In this document: positions 1 to 6,430 of the stretch, piece after piece
How positions within the stretch are numbered: position 1 is the stretch's first letter
How the letters are laid out: each line of letters begins with the position of its first letter
DNA from: an uncultured Oscillospiraceae bacterium
GTDB taxonomy: Bacteria > Bacillota > Clostridia > Oscillospirales > Oscillospiraceae
Direction: 5' to 3'
NCBI GenBank assembly: GCA_934515035.1
Contig: CAKSXP010000100.1
Span: 1 to 6,616 of the forward strand
Length of the DNA stretch: 6,616 nt
The notes under the pieces: model-generated
What the model was told of the DNA's origin: nothing
The model's input: only the letters and a program-made list of their open reading frames with translations
Databases searched by the model: none
Program-made: the position numbers and the translations under genes

Positions 1-714
1 GGTAATACCGGCCATAAAGGCCGCGGCGGTGACTGCGCCGTTGGCAAACACCTCGCGGGAATAGGCGGTGTGCTTGAATTCGATGACCTCATCCGTGCCG
101 GCGAATATGACCTCGTGCTCACCGACTATGGTGCCTCCGCGGACGGAGGAAATGCCGATCTCCTTATGGCCGCGGAGCCTGCGGACGCTCTGACGTTCAT
201 AGACATATTCGCTCTCGTGCGGCAGGGCGGAGGCGGCGGCGTCCGCGAGCATGATAGCCGTTCCGCTGGGAGCGTCAAGCTTAGTCCGGTGGTGACGCTC
301 GACGATCTCGACATCGAAAGAATCGCCGAGAACGGCAGCGGCCTTTTTGACGAGCGAGGTCAAAAGATTGATACCGACAGACATGTTGCCGGACTTGAAA
401 ACAGGTATCTCGAAGGAAGCCTGCTTTATCATCTCAAGCTGCTCTGCGCTGTATCCCGTTGTGCAGATGATGATAGGCATCTTTTTCGCCTTGCAGTAGG
501 ACAGCAGACCGTTTATCGCGGCGGGATTGGAAAAGTCTATAACAACATCGGCGCTTCCGGAGAACTCCATAGGGTCTGCGTAGACGGGATAATCGTTTTT
601 CTTAACGGCGGAGATGTCGAAGCCGGCGGCTATCTCGAATCCGCGCTCTGCGCACATGCGCGTAACGACCTGACCCATTTTTCCGTTGCATCCGGAAATG
701 ATTATCTTTGGCAT
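1..714 (-). CDS. dapB: 4-hydroxy-tetrahydrodipicolinate reductase, 3' end cut by the window
   Basis: DapB reduces the DapA product to tetrahydrodipicolinate with NAD(P)H in the cytoplasm, the second committed step toward diaminopimelate and lysine. The reverse strand from 714 reads 238 uninterrupted codons to the window edge. The Rossmann nucleotide loop GCNGKMG is at residues 8-14. The catalytic and substrate segment ERHHRTKLDAPSGTA is at 139-153, with the His pair at 141-142 and Lys145. EIGISSVRGGTIVGEHE at 185-201 and FANGAVTAAAFMAG at 223-236 are further family signatures. Family members are about 250 residues, so only the extreme C-terminus should be missing. The ATG at 714 begins MPKIIISG exactly where family proteins start, with GAGAGG just upstream. 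It is the third gene of the asd-dapA-dapB operon, 18 bases after the dapA stop. Identification is firm; cofactor preference cannot be judged. Confidence 0.96.
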   Translation of the reverse strand, partial: MPKIIISGCNGKMGQVVTRMCAERGFEIAAGFDISAVKKNDYPVYADPMEFSGSADVVIDFSNPAAINGLLSYCKAKKMPIIICTTGYSAEQLEMIKQASFEIPVFKSGNMSVGINLLTSLVKKAAAVLGDSFDVEIVERHHRTKLDAPSGTAIMLADAAASALPHESEYVYERQSVRRLRGHKEIGISSVRGGTIVGEHEVIFAGTDEVIEFKHTAYSREVFANGAVTAAAFMAGIT

Positions 715-732
715 AACAGTAACCTCTCAGTC

Positions 733-1620
733 TTATTTGATGAGATCGAGACCGCGGAGAGAAGCCTTGAGCTTCTTGAGGTTTTCGGGAGCCATATCGA
801 CCAGGGGCAGACGGAACTGGCCGACGTTCATGCCCATGAGGTTCATTGCGGTCTTTACGGGTATGGGGTTGGTCTCGATAAAGAGCTTTGCATAAAGGTC
901 GGCGTACTTGAAGTAATACTCGGTCGCTGCCTTGAAATCGCCCTTGAGGCAGAGGTCACAGAGCTCGGCAACGGCCTTCGGAACGATGTTGGAGGCGACC
1001 GAAATAACGCCGAGGGCGCCCATGGCCATCATGGGGACGGTGTTGTCGTCATTGCCGCTCCAGATGAAGAGATCGTCGCCGCAGAGGGCGCGGGTCTGTG
1101 CGAAGAGGCTGAAATCGCCGCTGGCTTCCTTGATACCGTTGATGTTGGGGTGCTCGGAAAGGATCTTGTAGGTGGAGGCGGCAATGCCGATACCCGTGCG
1201 GCTGGGGACGTTGTAAAGGACCATCGGAACGTCTACGCGGTCGGCAACATAGGTGAAATGCTCGACGAGGCCGCGCTGGGTAGTCTTGTTGTAATAGGGA
1301 GTGACCATGAGTATGCCGTCCGCTCCGGAGGCCTTTGCGCTTGTGGCAAGGCGGAGGGCGGTGTTGGAGTCGTTGGAGCCGACGCCGGCTATCATCTTCA
1401 TGCGGCCGTTGTTGTGCTTTATGCAGAAGTCAACGAGCTTTTCGTGCTCCTCGACGGGCTGCGTGGCATTTTCGCCGGTAGTTCCGCAGACGACGATGGC
1501 GGCGGTGCCGCCCGCATACTGGAAGTCTATGAGCTCCGCCATCTTTTCGTAATCGATCCCGTCTTTGGTGTAAGGGGTCACGATAGCGGTGCAGGAACCT
1601 TTAAAAATTGGTGTCTTCAT
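733..1620 (-). CDS. dapA: 4-hydroxy-tetrahydrodipicolinate synthase
   Basis: DapA condenses pyruvate with aspartate semialdehyde, the branch point of the diaminopimelate/lysine pathway, as a cytoplasmic TIM-barrel aldolase. The 295-residue length is typical. The Schiff-base lysine is Lys164 in NGIKEASGD. The catalytic Tyr136 is in VLYNVPSRTG, with Arg141 as the substrate-binding arginine. Thr47-Thr48 lie in CGTTGE, and Tyr109-Tyr110 in TPYYNK supply the remaining active-site tyrosine. NPIPVK at 251-256 is another family signature. The start is secure: AAGGAGG sits 7 bases before the ATG and MKTPIFKGSCTAIVTP aligns with the family N-terminus. It lies 16 bases after asd and 18 before dapB, so it is probably cotranscribed with both. 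Aligned by eye to E. coli DapA, the allosteric lysine-site positions are mixed: His56, Asn80 and Tyr106 appear kept, while His53 is Val and Glu84 is Thr. Feedback sensitivity is therefore uncertain. Confidence 0.98.
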   Translation of the reverse strand: MKTPIFKGSCTAIVTPYTKDGIDYEKMAELIDFQYAGGTAAIVVCGTTGENATQPVEEHEKLVDFCIKHNNGRMKMIAGVGSNDSNTALRLATSAKASGADGILMVTPYYNKTTQRGLVEHFTYVADRVDVPMVLYNVPSRTGIGIAASTYKILSEHPNINGIKEASGDFSLFAQTRALCGDDLFIWSGNDDNTVPMMAMGALGVISVASNIVPKAVAELCDLCLKGDFKAATEYYFKYADLYAKLFIETNPIPVKTAMNLMGMNVGQFRLPLVDMAPENLKKLKASLRGLDLIK

Positions 1621-1636
1621 GATTGATCCTCCTTAT

Positions 1637-2719
1637 TTAGTCCATATAGCCTTCTGCACAGAGCAGTTCGGCGAGTTCGACTCCGCCGCCTGCCGCGCCG
1701 CGCAGCGTGTTATGGGAAAGGCAAACAAATTTGTAATCATACTGAGTATCCTCGCGCAGACGGCCGACAGAGATAGCCATGCCGCCCTCAAGCATACGGT
1801 CGAGCTTTGTCTGGGGCCGGTTGTCCTCGTCGAAATAGTTGAGGAACTGTTTGGGCGCAGAGGGGAGTTCGAGCTCCTGAGGACGCCCGGAGAAGCTTGC
1901 CCAGCGGTCGAGAATTTCTTCTCTAGCGGGCTTTCTGTCAAAGCTGACAAAGACGGCGGCCATGTGGCCGTTGGAGACGGGAACGCGGAGGCACTGCGCC
2001 GTGATGGATGGAGCTTCCGCCTTGACGATCTCGCCGTTTTCGATGCGGCCCCAGACCTTCAGGGGCTCCTGCTCCGACTTTTCCTCTTCTCCGCCTATAT
2101 AGGGGATGACGTTGTCGATCATCTCGGGCCAGGTCTCAAAGGTCTTGCCCGCTCCGGAGATAGCCTGATAGGTGCAGACAAGTATTTTGCTGATGCCGAA
2201 CTCGCTGCGCAGAGGCGCGAGTGCGGGAACATAGCTCTGAATGGAGCAGTTGGACTTGACGGCGATAAAACCGCGCTTTGTGCCCAGACGCCTGCGCTGA
2301 TGCTCGATGACCTTTATATGGTCGGGGTTTATCTCGGGTATGATCATCGGAACGTCGGGGGTCCAGCGGTTGGCGCTGTTGTTGGAGATGACGGGGCACT
2401 CGGCCTTTGCATATGCCTCTTCGAGCGCCAGTATCTCGGCCTTGTTCATATCAACGGCGCAAAAAACAAAGTCCACCTCGGAAGCGATATCGGAAATATC
2501 CTCGGCAGCGTTTTTAACGATAAGCTTTTTTGCGAGCTCCGGCATCGGAACATCCAGAGCCCAGCGCTTACCGGCGGCTTCCTCATAAGTCAGGCCGGCG
2601 CTTCTGCCGGAAGCGGCGACGACCCTAAGATCGAACCAGGGGTGCTTATCGATAAGAGAAACGAACCGCTGGCCGACCATGCCGGTTGCGCCGATAACTC
2701 CGACCTTGTAGTTTTTCAC
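1637..2719 (-). CDS. asd: aspartate-semialdehyde dehydrogenase (archaeal/fungal-like type), GTG start
   Basis: Asd reduces L-aspartyl-4-phosphate to aspartate semialdehyde with NADPH. The product feeds both DapA and the threonine/methionine branch. From the proposed GTG start it has 360 residues. The nucleotide loop GATGMVGQRF is at 10-19, followed by AASGRSAG at 35-42, a segment style seen in the archaeal and yeast enzymes rather than E. coli Asd. The catalytic cysteine is Cys158 in KSNCSIQSY, and the general-base histidine is probably His252 in RVPVSNGHM, with Arg245 binding substrate. The open frame extends upstream to 2791, and ATG codons exist at 2791 and 2728. However, AAAGGA at 2729-2734 abuts the 2728 ATG and sits 9 bases from the GTG at 2719, after which VKNYKVGVIGATG matches family N-termini. 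First gene of the operon, transcribed away from the SpoIID-like gene. Confidence 0.95.
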   Translation of the reverse strand: MKNYKVGVIGATGMVGQRFVSLIDKHPWFDLRVVAASGRSAGLTYEEAAGKRWALDVPMPELAKKLIVKNAAEDISDIASEVDFVFCAVDMNKAEILALEEAYAKAECPVISNNSANRWTPDVPMIIPEINPDHIKVIEHQRRRLGTKRGFIAVKSNCSIQSYVPALAPLRSEFGISKILVCTYQAISGAGKTFETWPEMIDNVIPYIGGEEEKSEQEPLKVWGRIENGEIVKAEAPSITAQCLRVPVSNGHMAAVFVSFDRKPAREEILDRWASFSGRPQELELPSAPKQFLNYFDEDNRPQTKLDRMLEGGMAISVGRLREDTQYDYKFVCLSHNTLRGAAGGGVELAELLCAEGYMD

Positions 2720-2728
2720 GCAAATCAT

Positions 2729-2734
2729 TCCTTT
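2729..2734 (-). promoter_or_regulatory. ribosome binding site deciding the asd start
   Basis: AAAGGA on the minus strand lies 9 bases upstream of GTG 2719 but touches ATG 2728 with no spacer. This favours the GTG start over the in-frame ATG codons at 2728 and 2791. The choice rests on spacing and on the family N-terminus. Confidence 0.7.
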
Positions 2735-2780
2735 CAGTCGAATGCGGGTTGTGAAGCTTTTCCAGTCCGGCAAATAGACC

Positions 2781-2810
2781 TTGAAAAACATACCGCATAT
2801 GTAATATAAT
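2781..2810 (+). promoter_or_regulatory. predicted upstream promoter (P1) of the SpoIID-like gene
   Basis: TTGAAA (2781-2786), an 18-base spacer, then a perfect TATAAT (2805-2810). The expected start near 2817 lies inside the inverted repeat at 2812-2840 and gives a leader of about 115 bases. Transcripts from here would be antisense to the asd leader and run through the asd promoter. The region is AT-rich, so a chance match is possible. Confidence 0.5.
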
Positions 2811-2811
2811 T

Positions 2812-2840
2812 AATAGCAATGTCGTTGCGACGCTGTTATT
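2812..2840. repeat. imperfect inverted repeat in the divergent control region
   Basis: Arms AATAGCAATGTCG (2812-2824) and CGACGCTGTTATT (2828-2840) surround a 3-base loop. Ten of 13 positions are Watson-Crick pairs. On plus-strand RNA two more are G-U wobbles, leaving one mismatch. It spans the predicted P1 start and ends at the P2 -35. On the other strand it would be a hairpin near the 5' end of the asd leader. Neither orientation has a following T-run, so it is not an intrinsic terminator. It could be an operator or an RNA structure. Confidence 0.55.
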
Positions 2841-2868
2841 GACAAATCATTTTTCATTTTAAGATAAA
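2839..2868 (+). promoter_or_regulatory. predicted proximal promoter (P2) of the SpoIID-like gene
   Basis: A perfect TTGACA (2839-2844), an 18-base spacer, then GATAAA (2863-2868), which matches the -10 consensus at four of six positions. The start would be near 2875, about 57 bases before the ATG. Its -10 abuts the -10 of the opposing asd promoter, so RNA polymerase could occupy only one of the two at a time. I saw no convincing sporulation-sigma element. Confidence 0.5.
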
Positions 2869-2896
2869 TCATATCACGGCATTTTTAGACCGTCAA
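2868..2896 (-). promoter_or_regulatory. predicted sigma-A promoter of the asd-dapA-dapB operon
   Basis: On the minus strand TTGACG (2896-2891) is followed after 17 bases by TATGAT (2873-2868), each one mismatch from consensus. A TG at 2876-2875 forms an extended -10 element (TGATATGAT). Transcription would start near 2861, giving a leader of about 140 bases before the GTG at 2719. It overlaps completely with a plus-strand promoter candidate. Seen by eye only. Confidence 0.65.
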
Positions 2897-2931
2897 TACA
2901 CTAAACAACTGGAAGAAGGGTAAAAAAGGCG

Positions 2932-4614
2932 ATGAAATTTAACTCTTTAAACAGATTTATTTCGATTTTGCTGGCAGCCGCGCTTACAGCGTGCCTGCTG
3001 GCCGGTATAGGTGTTGCCAACGGGAGCATTTTCGTTAACGGAGCGGCCAATACCCTTTCACAGTCTTTGTCGGAAACATACGCGATCGGAGGAAACGGAA
3101 GCGTTGAAAAACTGGGGACCGATTCCGTCTATGCCATGACGGGCACGGGCCTGCAGCAGATAACCGACGGACAACAGGGATTCGATCCCAGCGATGTGAC
3201 CGTGACGGAGGCTCCGCTCGGAGGCACGATCTCCATCAAAAACAGTACGGTGAAGATCGGACTTCAGTATAAAACGGCGTCATATAACACCTCTGTCGAT
3301 TATGCGACGCTCACAAACTATGCCGGCAGCGGATTCAGATTCGGTTATTACGACAGCTCACGCACCTTCCATGAACTTGGAAGCACTGTGGAAAAGAGCA
3401 TAACCATGCTCAGAGACACCAACGTGACCATAGGAAGCAGCACTATCGGATGCTATCACATCAGGCTCAGCGGGACGTATGCCAGCTTCAGCGAGGCGCA
3501 GAACGCGGCGTCGCAGTATTCCGACGGTTTCCCGGCGTATTACAGCGGCAGCTTTTATGTCCTTCTCGGCAGCTATCAGAGCAAGACGGAGGCAGAGGAG
3601 GCTCTGTCGTCGCGCGGGGTATCCGGAGAGGCATACAGCGCCAGCAGTCGCTGCGTGGTCGTTGCCGCCGCGGGGCAGGACAGGATACTGTTTGAATACG
3701 ACTGCGGGACAAGCTCCAACCTCGGCATAGAGCCTGTTTCGACTGGCGGAGCTGCCGTAACATCGCTTTCGACCACCGGTTTCCGCTATTACGGCGGGTT
3801 TGAGTTCCTGCGCTATTCCGGAGAAGGACTGACCGTAATAAGCGTCGTCAATGTCGAGGACTATGTCAAGGGCGTCATTCCCTACGAGATGAGCTCTTCC
3901 TGGCCTATTGAAACGCTGAAAGCCGGCGCGATAGCCGCGCGGAATTATGTTCAGTATAATTACGGAAAGTATTCCGCATACGGCTTTGATATTGTGAACG
4001 ACGCCAAGGACCAGGTATACCGCGGACTCAATGCGGCGTCGGCAACGACCGACCGGGCGTGTGACGAGACCAGAAATCAGTATATGACCTATAACGGCAC
4101 TATGTGCTGCGCATATTATTTTTCCTCCGACGGCGGAGCGACGGAGAGTACGGAGAATGTCTGGGTCGCAGCTCTCGGCTATTGCCGCGGAAAGATCGAC
4201 CCGTTTGAGGCTGCTCTCAGCTCCGGTGTCATGAGATGGTCAAAGGACTTTACAGCCGAGGCCATGGGTGAAAAGCTCGGACTTGGAAAGGTCGCAAACA
4301 TTGAGTGTACATATAGTCCCTCCGGGAATATGATCGGCGTCGGGATAACCGACGAAAACGGAAAAACGCTCAGCTTTACCAAATCCGGCTGCATCACGCT
4401 GCTGAGCAAATTGGGTTTCAGCTATACGAGCATGCATTATACGATCACGCATAATGAAGAAGAGGACACATACCGCGTCGCCGGCGCCGGCTGGGGCCAC
4501 AATATCGGCATGAGTCAGTGGGGCGCATATTCGATGGCCAAAAATTACGGCTATAATTACAGAGAGATACTGGGATTCTATTATACCGGTGTCGCTATCT
4601 CCCAGGGGGCGTAA
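2932..4614 (+). CDS. SpoIID/LytB-family wall protein with an internal SPOR-like segment
   Basis: SpoIID proteins are lytic transglycosylases that cut glycan strands stripped of stem peptides; B. subtilis SpoIID acts in engulfment. This 560-residue protein starts with a basic, hydrophobic signal segment (about 1-30), so it should be exported. LTAC at 18-21 fits a lipobox, but hydrophobicity continues past the Cys, so a plain signal peptide or anchor is also possible. Residues 173-240 look like a SPOR fold: [16 protein letters not shown], then [17 protein letters not shown]. The SpoIID core follows: [14 protein letters not shown] (307-320; Glu319 is the candidate catalytic acid), [15 protein letters not shown] (329-343), [11 protein letters not shown] (395-405) and [17 protein letters not shown] (520-536). 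AAGAAGGG lies 11 bases before the ATG. The length far exceeds B. subtilis SpoIID (about 340). The family is clear; a sporulation role rather than vegetative wall remodelling is not shown. queA follows after 8 bases. Confidence 0.9.
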   Translation: MKFNSLNRFISILLAAALTACLLAGIGVANGSIFVNGAANTLSQSLSETYAIGGNGSVEKLGTDSVYAMTGTGLQQITDGQQGFDPSDVTVTEAPLGGTISIKNSTVKIGLQYKTASYNTSVDYATLTNYAGSGFRFGYYDSSRTFHELGSTVEKSITMLRDTNVTIGSSTIGCYHIRLSGTYASFSEAQNAASQYSDGFPAYYSGSFYVLLGSYQSKTEAEEALSSRGVSGEAYSASSRCVVVAAAGQDRILFEYDCGTSSNLGIEPVSTGGAAVTSLSTTGFRYYGGFEFLRYSGEGLTVISVVNVEDYVKGVIPYEMSSSWPIETLKAGAIAARNYVQYNYGKYSAYGFDIVNDAKDQVYRGLNAASATTDRACDETRNQYMTYNGTMCCAYYFSSDGGATESTENVWVAALGYCRGKIDPFEAALSSGVMRWSKDFTAEAMGEKLGLGKVANIECTYSPSGNMIGVGITDENGKTLSFTKSGCITLLSKLGFSYTSMHYTITHNEEEDTYRVAGAGWGHNIGMSQWGAYSMAKNYGYNYREILGFYYTGVAISQGA

Positions 4615-4622
4615 GAGGAAAC

Positions 4623-5645
4623 ATGAAGAAAAGCGATTTCAATTTTGAACTGCCCGAGGAGCTGATCGCACAGACTCCGCTTGAAAAACGGGACCATTCC
4701 CGGCTGATGCATCTTGACAGAGTGACGGGAGCAATAGAGCACAGGCATTTTTACGACATAAAGGATTACCTGAGAAAGGGCGACTGCCTTGTAATGAACG
4801 ATTCCCGGGTGCTCCCCGCACGTCTTATGGGAACCCGGCACACGGGAGGCGCGGTCGAAGTGCTGCTCCTGCGCGACCTCGGCGGAGGAAACTGGGAGTG
4901 CCTGACCCGTCCGGGCAAAAAGACCCGTCCGGGAACGGAACTGAGCTTCGGCGGCGGGGAACTTACAGCGACCGTAAAGGATGTTGCGCCCGGCGGGAAT
5001 CGGATCATCGAATTTCATTATGAAGGTATTTTCCTCGAGGTTCTGGAAAAGCTGGGGAAAATGCCGCTTCCGCCGTATATAAAGGCCGAACTGAAAGACA
5101 ATGAACGCTATCAGACTGTATATTCGCGCGAGCTGGGAAGTGCGGCGGCCCCGACCGCGGGCCTGCACTTCACAAAGGAACTGCTGGAGGAAATTGCCGC
5201 GATGGGCGTTTCTCTGTGCTATGTAACTCTGCATGTCGGGCTCGGCACATTCCGACCGGTCAAGGAGGACGAAATCGAGGAGCATCCGATGCACTCGGAG
5301 TTCTGTATTATTCCGGAAGAGACCGCGCGCATCATAAATGAGACCCACAAAAACGGAGGGCGCGTAATATGTGTGGGGACAACGTCCTGCCGAACGCTTG
5401 AAAGCTTTGCGGAAGAGGACGGAACAGTGAGACCACAAAGCGGCTGGACGGATATTTTTATCTATCCTGGCTACCGCTTCAAGTGTATGGACGGACTGAT
5501 AACCAACTTTCATCTGCCGGAAAGTACGCTGATAATGCTGGTATCCGCCTTTGCGGGAAGAGAAAACGTGCTCAGAGCATATGAGACCGCCGTGAGAGAA
5601 AAATACCGTTTCTTTTCATTTGGCGATTGCTCATTCATTTCCTGA
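4623..5645 (+). CDS. queA: S-adenosylmethionine:tRNA ribosyltransferase-isomerase
   Basis: QueA transfers and isomerises the ribosyl part of S-adenosylmethionine onto preQ1 at tRNA position 34, giving epoxyqueuosine, in the cytoplasm. The 340-residue length is normal and the protein is full length. Family signatures run throughout: [22 protein letters not shown] (split here as [12 protein letters not shown] at 8-19 and [10 protein letters not shown] at 20-29), [12 protein letters not shown] (59-70), GKMPLPPYI (145-153), ERYQTVYS (161-168), [13 protein letters not shown] (172-184), [11 protein letters not shown] (203-213), [17 protein letters not shown] (294-310) and the C-terminal RFFSFGD (329-335). 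The start is fixed by GAGGAA just before the ATG and by [11 protein letters not shown] at the family N-terminus. It is 8 bases after the SpoIID-like gene, so probably cotranscribed with it. tgt, its usual partner, is displaced about 800 bases downstream by a toxin-antitoxin pair. No terminator is visible after the stop. Confidence 0.98.
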   Translation: MKKSDFNFELPEELIAQTPLEKRDHSRLMHLDRVTGAIEHRHFYDIKDYLRKGDCLVMNDSRVLPARLMGTRHTGGAVEVLLLRDLGGGNWECLTRPGKKTRPGTELSFGGGELTATVKDVAPGGNRIIEFHYEGIFLEVLEKLGKMPLPPYIKAELKDNERYQTVYSRELGSAAAPTAGLHFTKELLEEIAAMGVSLCYVTLHVGLGTFRPVKEDEIEEHPMHSEFCIIPEETARIINETHKNGGRVICVGTTSCRTLESFAEEDGTVRPQSGWTDIFIYPGYRFKCMDGLITNFHLPESTLIMLVSAFAGRENVLRAYETAVREKYRFFSFGDCSFIS

Positions 5646-5646
5646 C
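5633..5646 (+). repeat. left copy of imperfect direct repeat flanking the toxin-antitoxin module
   Basis: ATTCATTTCCTGAC spans the queA stop codon. It resembles ATTCATTTTCCCGAC at 6381-6395, with one gap and one mismatch. The pair could mark the insertion of the toxin-antitoxin segment. It is short and partly low complexity, so chance is a real alternative. Confidence 0.35.
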
Positions 5647-5671
5647 CATTTTAGATATAAAAGTGTTGTTC

Positions 5672-5700
5672 TTAACTTCTTGCTATAAACTATATATAAC
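5672..5700 (+). promoter_or_regulatory. weaker alternative promoter upstream of the antitoxin
   Basis: TTAACT (5672-5677), a 17-base spacer, then TATAAC (5695-5700). This is an AT-rich stretch and only a secondary candidate. The better match for the toxin-antitoxin operon lies about 30 bases downstream. Confidence 0.3.
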
Positions 5701-5703
5701 ATA

Positions 5704-5733
5704 TTGACTTTGCAACATAGTATGGTATATCAT
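5704..5733 (+). promoter_or_regulatory. predicted promoter of the toxin-antitoxin operon
   Basis: TTGACT (5704-5709), an 18-base spacer, then TATCAT (5728-5733), each one mismatch from sigma-A consensus. It lies in the 117-base AT-rich gap after queA, and its -10 falls inside a palindrome, as expected for an autorepressed toxin-antitoxin operon. Confidence 0.6.
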
Positions 5734-5734
5734 A
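5721..5734. promoter_or_regulatory. candidate antitoxin operator (palindrome)
   Basis: TATGGTATATCATA is a near-palindrome with 12 of 14 positions symmetric, covering the predicted -10 element. The preceding CATAGTATG (5716-5724) is a second short palindrome overlapping it. RelB/DinJ antitoxins have an N-terminal ribbon-helix-helix type fold and repress their own operons, so this is the natural binding-site candidate. Binding is inferred. Confidence 0.5.
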
Positions 5735-5762
5735 GGTAATGAGCAAAAAGGAGTGATTTCAG

Positions 5763-6044
5763 ATGGCGAAAGTATCGACCAGCATTTCTATCGACGCCGA
5801 CGTGAAGGCTCAGGCGCAAGCGTTATTTGCCGACTTTGGCCTCGATTTGTCCACTGCGATCAACATTTTCCTGCGGCAGTCGATCCGAGAGAACTGCATT
5901 CCGTTTACCATCCAGCGCGAGGTTCCTAACGCGGACACCGTTGCCGCGATGAAGGAGGCGGAGGAGATGGCAAAGCACCCGTCCGACTACAAGCGGTACA
6001 GTTCTTTTTCTGACCTGCTGCGGGAGGTAGAAACGGATGCTTGA
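5763..6044 (+). CDS. RelB/DinJ-family antitoxin
   Basis: This 93-residue protein should bind and neutralise the toxin encoded next and repress the shared promoter. The N-terminal half (about 4-52) has the RelB/DinJ ribbon-helix-helix pattern: STSISIDADVKAQAQALF, then FGLDLSTAINIFLRQ at 25-39 and IPFTIQ at 46-51. The charged C-terminal part (about 60-93) is the segment that wraps the toxin in related complexes. AAGGAG lies 9 bases before the ATG. Its stop overlaps the toxin start in ATGCTTGA, an 8-base overlap that suggests coupled translation. Closest by pattern to DinJ, because its partner is YafQ-like, but I leave the symbol blank since RelB/DinJ names are used loosely. It separates queA from tgt. 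Confidence 0.93.
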   Translation: MAKVSTSISIDADVKAQAQALFADFGLDLSTAINIFLRQSIRENCIPFTIQREVPNADTVAAMKEAEEMAKHPSDYKRYSSFSDLLREVETDA

Positions 6045-6309
6045 CATTGTACCGTCCAACCGCTTCAAGAGGGACCTGAAGGTCGCCATAAGAAGAGGAT
6101 ACCGGATCAGCCTGTTGGAAGATGTGGTAAACAGACTTGCCATGCAGGAGCCGCTGGAGGCGCGATATAGAGATCACCTTCTGACCGGTGATTATGGTGG
6201 GTTCCGTGAGTGCCACATTACACCTGACTGGCTGCTGGTATATCAGATCAGAGAGAACGAGCTGGTACTGTTTCTATCCAGAACAGGAACGCACAGCGAT
6301 TTGTTCTGA
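6037..6309 (+). CDS. YafQ-family mRNA interferase toxin (RelE/ParE superfamily)
   Basis: YafQ toxins bind the ribosome and cleave mRNA during translation. The 90 residues match the family over their whole length: RFKRDLKVAIRRGY (9-22), EPLEARYRDHLLTGDY (38-53), GFRECHITPDWLLVY (55-69) and RTGTHSDLF (82-90). Residues equivalent to those important in E. coli YafQ all appear present: His47, His60, Asp64, Trp65, His86 and Phe90, so the toxin should be active rather than decayed. The start overlaps the antitoxin stop, in the usual antitoxin-first order. A strong hairpin begins 10 bases after the stop. Identification at family level is firm; activity is inferred from the kept residues. It is probably horizontally acquired, judging from its position between queA and tgt. 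Confidence 0.94.
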   Translation: MLDIVPSNRFKRDLKVAIRRGYRISLLEDVVNRLAMQEPLEARYRDHLLTGDYGGFRECHITPDWLLVYQIRENELVLFLSRTGTHSDLF

Positions 6310-6318
6310 ACAGTTGAA

Positions 6319-6348
6319 GAAGTACGGCGGCCATGGCTGCCGTACTTC
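6319..6348 (+). repeat. 13-bp hairpin after the toxin gene, no T-tract
   Basis: GAAGTACGGCGGC (6319-6331), loop CATG, GCTGCCGTACTTC (6336-6348). All 13 pairs form in plus-strand RNA, with one G-U wobble. It begins 10 bases after the toxin stop, where a terminator would be expected. However, GCTATGAAAG follows instead of a T-run, and the minus strand has none either. It may be a weak or factor-assisted terminator, an mRNA 3'-end stabiliser or a processing site. Confidence 0.75.
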
Positions 6349-6380
6349 GCTATGAAAGAGAGTAGGATAATGTGCATTTT

Positions 6381-6395
6381 ATTCATTTTCCCGAC
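6381..6395 (+). repeat. right copy of imperfect direct repeat flanking the toxin-antitoxin module
   Basis: ATTCATTTTCCCGAC, about 50 bases before tgt, matches the sequence over the queA stop at 5633-5646 with one gap and one mismatch. If the two copies recombined, queA would keep its stop and lie close to tgt, the usual arrangement. Confidence 0.35.
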
Positions 6396-6430
6396 TCCCG
6401 TACGCTTCGGCGGCGAATATAAAATCTGAA

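Noticed and set aside
70..1626. A 518-codon plus-strand open frame and smaller ones antisense to dapB and dapA
   Set aside because: It lies wholly over dapB and dapA, which have full family signatures on the other strand. The translation matches no recognisable family, and such long antisense frames arise from codon bias.
1589..2809. A 406-codon plus-strand open frame over asd
   Set aside because: It is a shadow of asd, whose catalytic motifs are intact on the minus strand. The frame has no recognisable domains, and overlap with the 70-1626 frame makes both implausible.
2840..2845. TTGTCA on the minus strand as the -35 of the asd promoter
   Set aside because: No -10-like hexamer lies at 16-19 bases from it. 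The TTGACG/TGATATGAT pair at 2868-2896 is far better.
2720..2867. Lysine riboswitch or T-box in the asd leader
   Set aside because: The leader from the predicted start is only about 140 bases, shorter than a lysine aptamer with its expression platform. I see neither the GAGGTGC-type conserved elements nor a T-box core, and no terminator hairpin with a T-run.
4615..4622. preQ1 riboswitch before queA
   Set aside because: Only 8 bases separate the SpoIID-like stop from the queA start, leaving no room for an aptamer.
4581..5513. A 310-codon minus-strand open frame over queA
   Set aside because: queA is unmistakable and intact on the plus strand. The antisense translation has no domain pattern.
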